64,000 nucleotides of DNA from Labia minor (GCA_963082975.1 OY720348.1:71387719-71451718), one strand, 5' to 3'. Positions 20,353 to 32,600 are shown, counted from the stretch's first letter. Notes: generated by a model not told the origin, from the letters alone. Translations and numbers: made by a program.

Positions 20353-23300
20353 CTTAACCGTACCTATTATTGCACTGAAAGACAAAAGTATAGCCTGTGG
20401 ATATAAAATAATATATACTTCGTAATTTTATTTCAAGCTTTACACTTCTGAACGGACAAACAACGGAAGTACGGACAGGCAGACGGACAGACATGATGCT
20501 AAAAATACTTTTTTCTATTAACATTCGTGGAGATATGTAAAAATCTCCACATGAGAAATTTGCCTTCCTATCGTCGGTCGGTAAAAACGTAAAATGTAAT
20601 TTGATAACAGCAGCGCCATCTAACAATAATAAAAGTAAAAACAGATAAGGTTTCCGGAAGTCAAATTTGCGTATCACCCATCTGCTTGCTATCTTAAAGA
20701 CAAATATTTGGTTGTTATTTTAATCGTAAATCCAAATCCAAATTCAAAACGTTTCTATCACAGACCATCTGGTTGATATTACATATTACTTATTACCAAG
20801 TATAAATTTTATAATTGATCAATTAAAAATGGATTTTGATTCCCAAGAAGACACAAAATATCCAATTTATATAGGTTAGTTTTTATTTCTATGTTTTTTT
20901 CATCTAAAGTAATGTTAATTGTCACTAAAATTATTTTTTTTAATATTATTTGTAACGATATTATTCCGAAAATTGAATTATTAAATAGATATATAAAAAT
21001 ATAATGATTTAAAATAACGAAACAATTCTTTTTTTAGGTCCTCTATATCCTTGTGTATATTGCCATACGAATTTTATAAGTGAGGGATTTTTATCGAAAC
21101 ATTTAAAAAAATGTTTTCATCAAAAAATATTTTCTATTTTCAAAAGTGAGTTAAAAATCGAAAAGAATACAAAGAAATATACAGACGAAAAATTTGAAGA
21201 AGAAACTGATTCAATCCATACAGAAGACAATCGTTTACAATGTAATTATTGCAAGAAGAAATTTAATTCGAATACTGATTTAGCTAAACATTTATTAATT
21301 CATACAAGAGAAAAACCATTTGAATGTAATTATTGTAAAAAGAAATTTAATCAGAAATCTCATTTAAATCAACATTTATTAATTCATACAGGAGAAAATC
21401 CTTTTGAATGTAATTATTGTGAAAAGAAATTTAAACTGAAATCACATTTAAAATCACATTTATTAATTCATTCAGGAGAAAAACCTTTTGAATGTAATGA
21501 TTGTGAAAAGAAATTTAAACAGAAATCACATTTAAAATCACATTTATTAATTCATTCAGGAGAAAAACCTTTTGAATGTAATGATTGTAAAAAGAAATTT
21601 ATTCTGAAATCTCATTTAAATCAACATTTATTAATTCATTCAGGAGAAAAACCTTTTGAATGTAATGATTGTAAAAAGAAATTTATTCTGAAATCTCATT
21701 TAAATCAACATTTATTAATTCATACAGGAGAAAATCCTTTTGAATGTAATGATTGTGAAAAGAAATTTAAACAGAAATCACATTTAAAATCACATTTATT
21801 AATTCATTCAGGAGAAAAACCATTTGAATGTAATTATTGTAAAAAGAAATTTATTCTGAAATCTCATTTAAATCAACATTTATTAATTCATTCAGGAGAA
21901 AAACCTTTTGAATGTAATGATTGTAAAAAGAAATTTATTCTGAAATCTCATTTAAATCAACATTTATTAATTCATACAGGAGAAAATCCTTTTGAATGTA
22001 ATTATTGTGAAAAGAAATTTAAACTGAAATCACATTTAAATAGACATTTATTAATTCATTCAGGAGAAAATCCTTTTGAATGTAATGATTGTGAAAAGAA
22101 ATTTAAACAGAAATCACATTTAAAATCACATTTATTAATTCATTCAGGAGAAAAACCTTTTGAATGTAATTATTGTAAAAAGAAATTTAAGCTGAAATCA
22201 CCTTTAAATAGACATTTATTAATTCATACAGGAGAAAATCCTTTTCAATGTAATGATTGTAAAAAGAAATTTATTCAAAAATCTGATTTAGCAAGACATT
22301 TATTAATTCATACAGGAGAAAAACCTTTTGAATGTAATGATTGTAAAAAGAAATTTTTTCAGAAATTTCATTTAAATCAACATTTATTAATTCATTCAGG
22401 AGAAAAACCTTTCGAATGTAATGATTGTAAAAAGAAATTTAATCTGAAATCGAATTTAGATAAACATTTATTAATTCATTCAGGAGAAAATCCTTTTGAA
22501 TGTAATGATTGTGAAAAGAAATTTAAACTGAAATCACATTTAAAATCACATTTATTAATTCATTCAGGAGAAAAACCTTTTGAATGTAATGATTGTAAAA
22601 AGAAATTTAAATGGAAATCGAATTTAGATAAACATTTATTAATTCATTCAGGAGAAAATCCTTTTGAATGTAATGATTGTGAAAAGAAATTTAAACTGAA
22701 ATCACATTTAAAATCACATTTATTAATTCATTCAGGAGAAAAACCTTATGAATGTAATTATTGTGAAAAGAAATTTAAACGGAAATCGAATTTAGATCAA
22801 CATTTATTAATACATAATGTTTGAAAAATTGCCTTAATAATGAAAACAAGATTTTATTTCAATATAGCTTATATATTACTATTATTTTATTTGCTCTATT
22901 AATAAATACATTCTTACTTATTATCTGTTACATTTAAGAATCCTATCATTTTATTATCCTTATGTTTATTTATTTATTATTTATTTATACAAATCTAAAA
23001 TACATATGTCTATGATTCTTTCAATTTACTAATCTATAATTGTAAATAAAAAAGAAACTATAAAAATCCTTATTTTAATTCTTACACGTCATTGCTTATC
23101 GAATCTTATTATGCTCGCTAAAATTGTATATAATACCAGGACACCCAGCCTCCGCTCGACAATTAAACAAAATGATTCCTTATTATTTTCCTAAAATATA
23201 CAAATTAATTAAAATTACTTGATTTTCATTTCAAGATGAAAAATATATTAAAATTTACATGATAAAATAAAATATTTGATCCTATATTATATATATACCT

Positions 23301-24345
23301 GGATCACCGAGCCACCGTTCAAATAATTTAAAAGAACATAAATGACTAATAAAACATCCTCCTTAAACATGTGTATTAATGCACTGAAAGACAGAAAAGT
23401 ATGCCTGTTGATATACAATATATATATTTTCGTAAATTTTATTTATTTATATGTATATCTATATATGTATATAAAAAAATGTTTTTGTCTACACATTGCT
23501 CAGAATTTAAAATTTTTTGCATATCTTCTCGTTTCATGACCTCTAGAATCCAAGAGTGACTTTAGAATTTTTCATGTCTGTCTGCCTTCTTGGAAATTTT
23601 GACGTTATAGACTCAAAATTGGCAGAACCGATTTCGATGAAATTTCATCACAATATTCTTGCGTATCCCATTCAGCAATGAATTTTTTAAAATATAATAT
23701 CTACATTTTGTTATTCAGCATAGCAAAGAATACAATTCAAAGAATGTTAATAATATTTTTATTTTTATTTTTCCAATATTGACCTTTTTAACTTATTTAA
23801 TACACTGAAAACATTCACACCTCTTTTAATTTTTAAGATTGATGATATGAATAAATAATTTTAATTTTGATCTCATAATTGGATTTTCAAGCAAGATTTT
23901 AATAGGAGTGGAAATTGTAGGAAGGGACACTTGGAGAAATGTGGTTGTTGAAATTTCGAGTAGATAGATATATAGATATAACATATGCAATATTGCAATA
24001 ATAATATATAATTAATTTACTGATTAAATTAAAATATATTTTAAGTAAGAACACAAAAACAAATGAATGTTTTATGAAATATACTGATTGAAACAAAATG
24101 GATGAAAACCTTTTACATATAAACTTCCAAACAAATACATGGATGGAAGCGCTGTCAGACGAAATTGATGACGTCATTTAATTTCCCTCTTTAAATAAAG
24201 ATAAATCTTCTAAACGTTTTGAAAAATTTTCAAATAATTTAAATGTATCTATTAATGCAATAAAAAAACAGATTTCATAAATATTTTTAATTTTATTTTA
24301 TTTATAATATAAGATAAGATATAAGGAGGCGCTGGCTTTCGCTGA
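20340..24345 (+). repeat. Right arm of the large inverted repeat (cassette C)
   Basis: Reverse complement of 3815-7702. It contains, in order, the family 1-derived 5' flank (20354-20677), the intact zinc-finger gene, the 3' flank with CGGTGATCC modules (22825-23400), a segment shared with the other arm (23500-24180) and a family 1 remnant ending about GGAGGCGCTGGC at 24340. Confidence 0.85.
20829..22824 (+). CDS. Poly-C2H2 zinc-finger protein, copy C (intact, 19 fingers)
   Basis: Exon 1 is 20829-20874 (MDFDSQEDTKYPIYI plus one base, donor GTTAGT). Exon 2 is 21038-22824 (acceptor TTTTTTTAG, stop TGA), 611 codons including the stop (610 residues). An atypical first finger (CVYCHTNF, then H and C/H ligands) and a charged linker precede 19 tandem fingers, C-x2-C-x12-H-x3-H, each exactly 84 bp, starting at 21240 and every 84 bases to 22752. 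Linkers are HTGENPFECN or [10 protein letters not shown]. Helix variants are few (ILKSHLNQ, KQKSHLKS, KLKSHLKS, NLKSNLDK), so neighbouring fingers are nearly copies. There is no KRAB, BTB or ZAD domain. There is no Met after exon 1. By family it should be a nuclear DNA-binding protein; the target and expression are unknown. The repetitive array suggests recent duplication. Confidence 0.85.
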
Positions 24346-25018
24346 CTGACGCTTTCGTTTAATAGGATGTTCAAAATTCAGATGTTTGTTTATATAATTT
24401 TTATTATCATCAATAACCAAAATGTTTAGATGAAATTTGGAATTTCAACCACTCGAAGAGTATATAATAAATAAAAATATTCCATTTATTATTAGATAAT
24501 TTATTATAGTTAATATTTGAAGATAAAATGAAATAATATACAATTAAGATCTAAAAAAATCCAAATTTGCAACAATCTATTGGAATATCTTAAAATAATC
24601 AAATGGCTTGATTTTAATATTTGTTCAGAAAGAAAGGAGTGGGTGGATTTACGTGTAGGTTTAGCTGAGTTTAGCCTAAGGCTCATTATTTTATTTCAAT
24701 TATTATAAAGGGCTGAAAATAATTAAAAAAAGAACTTAAAATTAAAATAGCCTAAAGGCTATCAATTTAAAATTGAAATAATAAATATTAAACATATATA
24801 TATAAATTAATAATATAATAATATATATAATAGATTAAAAATTTTTTTTAATTACAAAAAGGGACTGTACCTTTAAAATAATGAATTTTTTTAATGGTCT
24901 AATTGATTAAATATTTTAAATATATAATTATTTAATTAATACGCTCATATCTTCTATATATTATTATTTGAATTATGAAAATATTTTGTATTATATGTAT
25001 ATATATATATATATATAC
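24346..25018. other. AT-rich spacer, nothing recognised
   Basis: AT-rich with a TA run near 24998. No gene or element is supported. Confidence 0.5.
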
Positions 25019-25019
25019 A

Positions 25020-25506
25020 AGAACAAGTCAATAAGTCCGTGACTTTTTGAATTAAACACAGGTTTCTGGATAAAAAATTATTTTATTTTTCAATATAGTT
25101 CCCTAGAACTCTATACACCTCGTTCAATACTTCTCCAATTTTTTTTATCCTTTCCAAAATATAAAATTTATCGAGGACATCAAAATAGATTTGTTTGTGA
25201 GATGATTTCATCGTTGGAGTCCAATTTCTTTCCGCCGAGTCATTTCTTCAGGTTTGGAAACAAGAAATAGTCATTCGGGGCTAAATCCGGAGAATAGGGC
25301 GGATGAGGGAGTAATTCATATCCCATTTCATGTATTTTCATGGAAATTTACTTTTTGCTATTAATGAATGTCAAACAAAAACTAAAAGATCCAGCTGGTT
25401 CCCATTTCGACAGAAGTCGGCTGATAGTAGCCTGCTGACAGGAACAGTGTTGCCATTTCACTTAAAAGACGGGAAATTTAAAAAGTCACGGACTTATTGA
25501 CCTATA
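25020..25506 (-). mobile_element. Deleted mariner element
   Basis: Both ends carry GTCAATAAGTCCGTGACTTT in inverted orientation. On the minus strand the interior reads PPYSPDLAPNDYFLFPNLK and then LGGKK and SNDEI, the conserved C-terminal motif of a mariner transposase with its last catalytic Asp. A stop follows NLKK. Most of the transposase is missing, so it is an internally deleted, immobile copy. Confidence 0.85.
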
Positions 25507-25511
25507 TAATG

Positions 25512-28500
25512 ATCTAAAGCAGTGATTCTCAAAGTGGGGGTCGCGACCCCTGAGGGGGTCGCGAAAAATATTTGGGGGGTCGCAAAAAAACTGATGACAA
25601 ATTAATTTTTGTTTCAAAAATTTTATTAATTTAAAAATTGTTAAAAAATAAATTGTTATTATAAATATAAAAAAATAATAAAAATATTTTAATACGTGCC
25701 TGAATATAACATTCAAAAATTTGTGAGATATTGGGGAATCCCCCGAGTTTCTCCTCTCCGCCTAATCTATGATAGAATAATGTTCTCATTTGGAACAGTC
25801 TTACCAGAAAGACGCAGTAGGGTTCCCCCGCATCTCCCCCCTTCATATCTTTTTCATTTCTGGCATCACTGATTTGGAACCGTGTTCGCTAAGTTCGTTA
25901 GCCGGGCTACGTCTGTATGCACGTCGATTTCAAAATATTGTAATTCAAACTAAAAGTGCTCATTAATTATTTTTGTGTGTTTTATATACTGTTATATATG
26001 AAAATAAAGGTAAGTATTTGTTTTTGTATTTATTTATTTACTTTTATTATGCGGTGAATAACTTGGTAATATGAGTGTTAATAATGAACAACCTACGCTA
26101 AAATACCCGTAATAACGTCTTGAATAAAATTAATAACGGGCGTGCAAGCTTAGGAAGCTATTCTAATTGACCTTTCAAAATCAAAGTTGTTATGCCAAAA
26201 CTGGTACATAGTTCCACACAAAGAAACTTCATTTAATAATTATTTAAATTGATTTTTATACCATTTAAATTTATTTTAGAATATTATTCCATAAATATGG
26301 ATAAATGGTTGAAAAGGAAAGCTACGAGTGTAGATGCAAATGATCTTGCCGAAGCTGGAAGCAGTAAAAAAACAGAAATGGATCCAAAATCGGAACCAGC
26401 TTTTAAGAAAAAGAGAAAGTATAATGAATCATATTTACAATACGGATTTACATTTACTGCTGGTACACATGACGAACAACTACCATTATGTTTATTATGT
26501 AATGATACTTTGGCGGCTGAAAGCATGAAACCTTCAAAATTACTAAGGCATTTCAACATCAAACATGCTGCTTATTCAACAAAACCTGTAGAATATTTTC
26601 AAAATTTATTGAAGGTATCAAATCAAAGCAAATGTTTGTTAGAAAGTTATGCCTTTACTCAGGAAAAATACCTTTTAGCGTCGTACCAAACATCATATCT
26701 AATAGCAAAAGCTAAAAAACCATATACAGTTGGAGAAGAACTTGTTTTACCTACTGCAGTACAAATTACAGAAACTATTCATGGAAAAAAATATGCAGAT
26801 GAATTGCGGAAAATTCCTCTCTCCAATGATACAGTTGCTAGAAGGATTTCAGATATTAGTTGTGATCAATTTCAGCAACTTATACAAAGAATTAAGGAAA
26901 GTCCGAAATTTGCAATTCAGCTGGATGAATCGACAGATATTACAAATTTGGCTCAATTATTAGTTTACGTTCGATACAGCCATGCCTTCAATATACATGA
27001 AGATTTACTGTTTTGTCGGCCAATGAAAAGTTATACAACAGGCGAAGACATATTTTTACAAGTTAATGAATTTTTCAAAGAAGAAGGATTGGACTGGAAT
27101 AACTGTATTGGTGTATGTTCTGACGGTGCAGCAGCGATGAAGGGACACCGCGCCGGATTTCTAGCAAAAGTTAAATCTATTACAAATGGGCATATCATGT
27201 TTACCCATTGTATCATTCATCGAGAAGCGTTAGTAGCTAAAAAATTATCACCAGATCTTAATGTGGTGTTAAATGATGCCATACGTATTATAAATTTCAT
27301 AAAATGCCATGCACTTAATAGTCGTTTATTTGCAAATTTATGTAAGGATATGGGAGCAGATTATGAACAGCTTTTACTACACACAGAAGTAAGGTGGTTG
27401 TCAAAGGGGCGAGCCTTAAAACGACTAATAGGGTTGAAAGATGAAGTAATGATATTTTTATCAGAAACAAAGTCCGATTTTTTAAATCTCTTCCACAATG
27501 AAATTTGGGTTTGCAAATTATGTTATTTGTCAGACATATTCGAGAAACTAAATGAATTGAATATGTCCTTGCAAGGTGAGAACACGAATATATTAATTTT
27601 GTACGATAAAATTCATGTGTTTATTAAAAAGATAAATTTATGGAAATCAAGTGTGAAAAATGACATTTTCGTAATGTTTTCGAGTACATATGATTTTATC
27701 ACAGAAAATAATTTGGATAATATTTTAATTAAGAAAAGCATAATTGATCATTTATCATCTATGGAAGAACAATTTAAAAAATATTTTCTATCCGATTTAA
27801 ATACTGAACAGTTCATCTGGATACAACAACCATTCCTTGTAGAAATGGCACAAGTGAAACATCTCACATTAAGTGCCCAAGAAGAATTTGCCGAATTTAG
27901 TTGTGACACAAATCTTAAAATCGAATTTAGTAAGCAAACATTAAATTGTTTTTGGCTTCGTCTGAAAACAAAGTATCCAATACTCGCTGAATTAGCAATG
28001 GATATTCTCTTACCATTTGCAACTACTTATTTGTGCGAAATGGCATTTTCAGTAATGACCAACATAAAAACAAAACAGCGCTCTCGTCTTAGTAACATAG
28101 AAATTGCTATGAGACCTGCACTGACCGATATTAAACCCAATTTTAATTTATTGTGCCAAAATAAGCAAGCTCACCAATCGCATTAAATTTATTTTAAAAC
28201 ATGTTAAATAAACTCAATTAGTTATGTTAAGTTAATGTCAGAATAAAAGTATATAAGCATAAAATATTTTGTTCAAAGATGTACCAAAGATAAGTTATTA
28301 ATTTTTATTGATACTAAAAATAAATTGGCTATGAATCAAAATTATGAGTGTTTCAATGCAATTAAACTAAAAAAAAAACTCCTTCTGAATGTAAATGATT
28401 TTCACCCCTTCTTCCTCCCTCTGAGATGTTTTCTACACATACCAATTCTTCGGGGGGTCCTTTGAAATTTTTAAGTGTAAGAGGGGGTCGCGGACCAAAA

Positions 28501-28524
28501 AGTTTGAGAAACACTGATCTAAAG
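25512..28524 (+). mobile_element. Complete hAT transposon, 2997 bp
   Basis: The element spans 25520-28516. The left end starts CAGTGATTCTCAAAGTGGGG and the right end, reversed, CAGTGTTTCTCAAACTTTTT. Both have GGGGGTCGCG just inside. The target duplication ATCTAAAG is identical at 25512-25519 and 28517-28524, the 8-bp signature of hAT. One long transposase frame fills the interior with no stop. A likely 5'-UTR intron has donor AAAGGTAAGT at 26010 and acceptor TTATTTTAG ending 26279. Perfect duplication plus an open frame suggest a young, possibly active copy. Confidence 0.92.
26297..28186 (+). CDS. hAT transposase, ZBED5/FAM200-like (Buster-type)
   Basis: 630 residues from the ATG at 26297 (MDKWLKRK). 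A Met 16 codons upstream (26249) lies across the predicted splice acceptor and is less likely. A Lys-rich N-terminus that could serve as nuclear signal is followed by a BED zinc finger (C65, C68, H85, H90). Next comes the RNase H-like core with first Asp in QLDESTDI (D210), second in CSDGAAAM (D276), the RWLSKG segment near residue 361, and the C-terminal LCEMAFS with Glu 581 beside the hAT dimerisation helix. These fit the DDE triad of hAT transposases and the domesticated relatives ZBED5 and FAM200. It is expected to cut and reinsert the flanking element. No frameshift is seen. Assignment to the Buster group rests on recall of family motifs. Confidence 0.92.
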   Translation: MDKWLKRKATSVDANDLAEAGSSKKTEMDPKSEPAFKKKRKYNESYLQYGFTFTAGTHDEQLPLCLLCNDTLAAESMKPSKLLRHFNIKHAAYSTKPVEYFQNLLKVSNQSKCLLESYAFTQEKYLLASYQTSYLIAKAKKPYTVGEELVLPTAVQITETIHGKKYADELRKIPLSNDTVARRISDISCDQFQQLIQRIKESPKFAIQLDESTDITNLAQLLVYVRYSHAFNIHEDLLFCRPMKSYTTGEDIFLQVNEFFKEEGLDWNNCIGVCSDGAAAMKGHRAGFLAKVKSITNGHIMFTHCIIHREALVAKKLSPDLNVVLNDAIRIINFIKCHALNSRLFANLCKDMGADYEQLLLHTEVRWLSKGRALKRLIGLKDEVMIFLSETKSDFLNLFHNEIWVCKLCYLSDIFEKLNELNMSLQGENTNILILYDKIHVFIKKINLWKSSVKNDIFVMFSSTYDFITENNLDNILIKKSIIDHLSSMEEQFKKYFLSDLNTEQFIWIQQPFLVEMAQVKHLTLSAQEEFAEFSCDTNLKIEFSKQTLNCFWLRLKTKYPILAELAMDILLPFATTYLCEMAFSVMTNIKTKQRSRLSNIEIAMRPALTDIKPNFNLLCQNKQAHQSH

Positions 28525-29100
28525 AACCTTATTATCGAATCTATTAATAATAATAATATTATATAATAACAGAAAACTACTAAAAAAGAAAAAATTATCT
28601 ATATAATAAAAAAAAACTTTCATAAACATATTATAGAAATTATGATAATACAATTTCCGATATATATATATATGCGCAGGTGTTTAAAAATGATAAAAAA
28701 AACCTCCTTCATTATATACATATATTTATGAACATTAATCATACTCATAAATAAGTTAATATAATTTAGTGTATTATTTATAAATATTAATCTGTTTAAT
28801 ATTTATTTTTATTTTAATTAATACATGTTTTATTTCATATTTATATAAATAGGTTAATGGGTAAATTGATAGTCCTTTTCTTTTTAGAAGAATTGAAAAT
28901 TGAAAATATAATTTAAAAAAATAAATGCATTAAATAAAATTTTGAAAGTGCTCTTAAGCTATATTTTTATATGAAATTTCTCCCATCCTCCCCCATTCAA
29001 AAGTCAAATTTCAGAACTGCAATAGTATATATATATATATATTATACATTTTATAATAAAGAAAACAAATTTATTTTTCTATTAAAATAAATATTTTTAC
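28525..29100. other. AT-rich spacer, nothing recognised
   Basis: AT-rich with TA runs near 28660 and 29025. No element boundary or gene is supported. Confidence 0.5.
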
Positions 29101-29104
29101 TTAC

Positions 29105-29192
29105 TTATCTTCAATTGTTAATTTTAAATTTACCGGTTGTTTGAAAGGTGACAAATTCCAAAGAGGTATGCTTGAAGAGGCGACATTTATTC
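29105..29192 (-). CDS. Possible isolated exon of an unrecognised gene
   Basis: On the minus strand a TGTTTTAG acceptor at 29193-29200 precedes 88 bases that read INVASSSIPLWNLSPFKQPV and then NLKLTIEDK. The segment ends at a GTAAGT donor at 29104. Composition is coding-like compared with its AT-rich surroundings. No partner exon was found downstream on the minus strand before the hAT element, nor upstream before USO1. It may be an exon cut off by the transposon insertion, or chance. Confidence 0.3.
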
Positions 29193-29600
29193 CTAAAACA
29201 TAAGTAAATATTTTGTTAATGTTTTTTTTAATATTAATTAATAGAATTATATATTATTAACATTTTTCTTTAATTTTTCAATGATAAAATATTATTTATT
29301 ATATTCTTGAATTTTATAACATTTCAAAATTATTTTTTTAATTTAATATGTTTTTGTCAACCTGTTTGACTGATGACACATTATACACGAAATTCTTCAT
29401 TTAAATGTAGCACTTGTCATCTTATTAGTTGCTTTAATTGTGTTTTCTGGTGTTTTCAAAACCAACTACTTATTTTTCAAGTTAATTTACAAGAGCAGGA
29501 AACAAATAAAAACAATAGATAAATATTTAATTCATGATTTGATTGTAAAGCCAAATATCATTAAAAAAAAAGAACTGAAAATAAATTTAAAAAAAAAAAC

Positions 29601-32600
29601 ATGGATTTTTTAAAAAGTGGTTTAAAATCAGTCCTTGGAAGCCAACAAGAAGGAGTTGCACCATCCGGAGCTGAAACCGTAAATTTATTTATATTTTTCC
29701 TTAACCATATGTTTCTTATTTATATTAATTAATTCCAACATATCTCTTTATTAATTATAATTAATATTATTATTATTATTTAGAATCTTGTCACTTGTTA
29801 TTTATTATTTTTATTACTTGTTTTTTTTTACAGGTGGAAAGACTTCTTGATAGATTAGAAAATTCTACTTTATTAGCTGACAGGAGAGATGCATGTCGTG
29901 CTTTAAATGCATTAAGTAAAAAATACAGAGTGGAAGTTGGAGCTCATGGATTATCAAGCTTAAAAGCTGTCCTTCTGAATGATAGGAGCGACTCGGATAT
30001 TGTTGGTTATGCCCTCAATACATTAACAAATATTGTATCTCCTGAACTGCATCCAGACGGTATTAGGAATTAAATTATTAAAGCTTTGGTGGCTGTTTTC
30101 ATTTATAAGGGAATTTTATAAATAAAACCATATATTGATATTTTTTATTGTAAATTTATTCAAATAAATACAAAGAATACACAACGCAGAAGTAGCAATC
30201 GAAACGTTGTGTATTCTTTGTATTTTTTTGAATAAATTTACAATAAAAAATATCAATATGTGGTTTTTATTTACAAAATTCTCCTAGAAATGGTATTAGA
30301 AATTGATTATTTTATTCTATTATTTTATTAAATTTATTAAATATATTATCTTATATTTATATATTTTCCTTTTTAGAAGCTCCAACAAACACTGATAGTA
30401 ATATCGGTGAACAATTTACTGAAATATTTATTAAAGAATCAGACAGTGTTCCATTAGTAATAAGTTTTTTAGAGGAATTTGATTTTAAAGTATTATGGCC
30501 CGCTGTTAAGTTATTACATGCACTATTATCGCATAAGTAAATATCATTTTTGTTTTTGTTTTTATTATAAATCACAGATTATTTCAAAACCATTTGACAT
30601 ATGCATATTCAATGACAGTGTTTATAAATGTGTTTTTTTTTTTTTGTAATAATTATGAACCTCTCGGATTTGGATGAAACTTCGTCATTTGATTCCTTGA
30701 TTAATTCTAAGAAACTTTTTCCTTTAGCAATTTATGGGACAAATTTCTATAAATAAATATTTTTTAAGTTTGACTGATTAGCTGGTTATGAGCCATTAAA
30801 GAATCACTAATTTTCGTTTTTTTTCGGTTCGGTTTGGATATAGGGAAATTATTTAATTTTTTAATTTTTCTATATTCAATTTGAACTGAAAAAAAACCCC
30901 GAAAATTAGAAGAGCCCTTTGCTGGTCAAATGAATAAATCATGGGAGCTAAATAGAATATCAATGGATTTATATCTAAACTTTAATACTTTTTATCTCGA
31001 AAACCAGAAGTTTCCCCCCTATATAGCCTAAGGAAAAAGTTTCTTAGAATTAATCAAGGAATCAACTGGCGAAGTTTCCTCAGAATCCGAGAAGTGACAT
31101 GTATTCCTAGCTATTACCGTTTTTTTTTCTTTTTTCTCTTTTAATTTATTTTTAATAAATAAAAAAATAAAATATTATTTTCTAATTTTTAATTAATTTA
31201 TCAATTTAAAAAACCCATTTCATTTTTCAGATTGAAAGAAATTCAACAAGTAATATTAGCAAGTCCGATGGCAGTTTCCAAACTAATGGATCTTTTATCC
31301 GACTCGCGAGATGTCATAAGAAATGATGTACTTTTCATTTATTTATTTGATCTTTTAATTGGACATTTCTAATAACTTGTTGTTGTTATAGGCACTTCTT
31401 CTTTTGATTCAACTCACCAAGGGCAATGCAAATTTACAAAAAATTGTAGCCTTTGAGAATGCATTTGATAGATTATTTGATGTGATTAATGATGAGGGGA
31501 GTGTTGATGGAGGAATTGTAGTAGAAGACTGTTTGCTGTTGATGCTCAATTTATTACGTGGCAATTATTCAAATATTAAATTTTTTAATGAAGGCAATTA
31601 TTTTGTTTTATTTTATTTAAAATATCAATTATCATTTATTTTATTTAAAATATCAATTATCATTTATTTACTGTCCTATTATTGTTATAACAGGTTATTA
31701 TATCCGTCATTTACAGCCGATGTTTTATTTGGCTTTAGAAAATCATGAAAACAATTGGTCCAATCAAAAAATAAGCAACTATCATTGCATGTTGGAGGTA
31801 AGTAATTTATATATATATATATATATATAATATTAAAAAATATGGTTGAACAAATTTTGACATTTTGCTTTTTTTTCACACCAAATTTCACATGTGGAGT
31901 TTTTTACATATCTCCACGAATCAAGCATTTTCTTAACAGAAAAAAGTATTTTGTCTGTCCGTCTGTCCGTATAGAAGTGTACAGCTTGAACGGATCAACG
32001 GATTTTGATGAAATTTGGTATATTTACTTAATGCATCAGTATGATGAATTGATCAACTTTTGGTGCAAATCCGGAAACCGGAAGTGGTAGTATTAAAGAT
32101 CGACGATAGGAAGGGAAGGGTTATTTTCACACCAAATTTCACATGAGGAGATTTTTTACATATCACCACGAATCATGCACTTTGTATTGGTTTTATCCTC
32201 GAGAAAATCATCTTCATTCATTTTTTCTTAATTTAAAATTATAGGACGTCACTCAGCCCTTCATGACGTCACAGCCTGGTCTTACATATATATTATAAAT
32301 AAAATAAATTAAAAATATTTATGTTATATGCCTATCTGATTTTTATTACATTAATAGATATATTAAAATTATTTGAAATTGTTTCTGTAGCTGGAAATTA
32401 ATTTAGTTCAAACCATCGGTCGGTTCCTGGCCACAGGTCAACTTATTATGTTTTATTAATAAAAATAAAATAAAATTTATTCTTTTTAATATTTGTGCTA
32501 AATGTTGATTTCCTAAGTATTCATTGTCTTCATTTATGGCTGTAATTAGTATAAAATTACCTTATTTTTGACCATTTATTATATTAATAAGTGTTAAATG

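Noticed and set aside
31404..31748. Frame reading through USO1 intron 5
   Set aside because: The p115 homology jumps from FFNEG to YYIRH across the GC-AG intron. The read-through part is not conserved.
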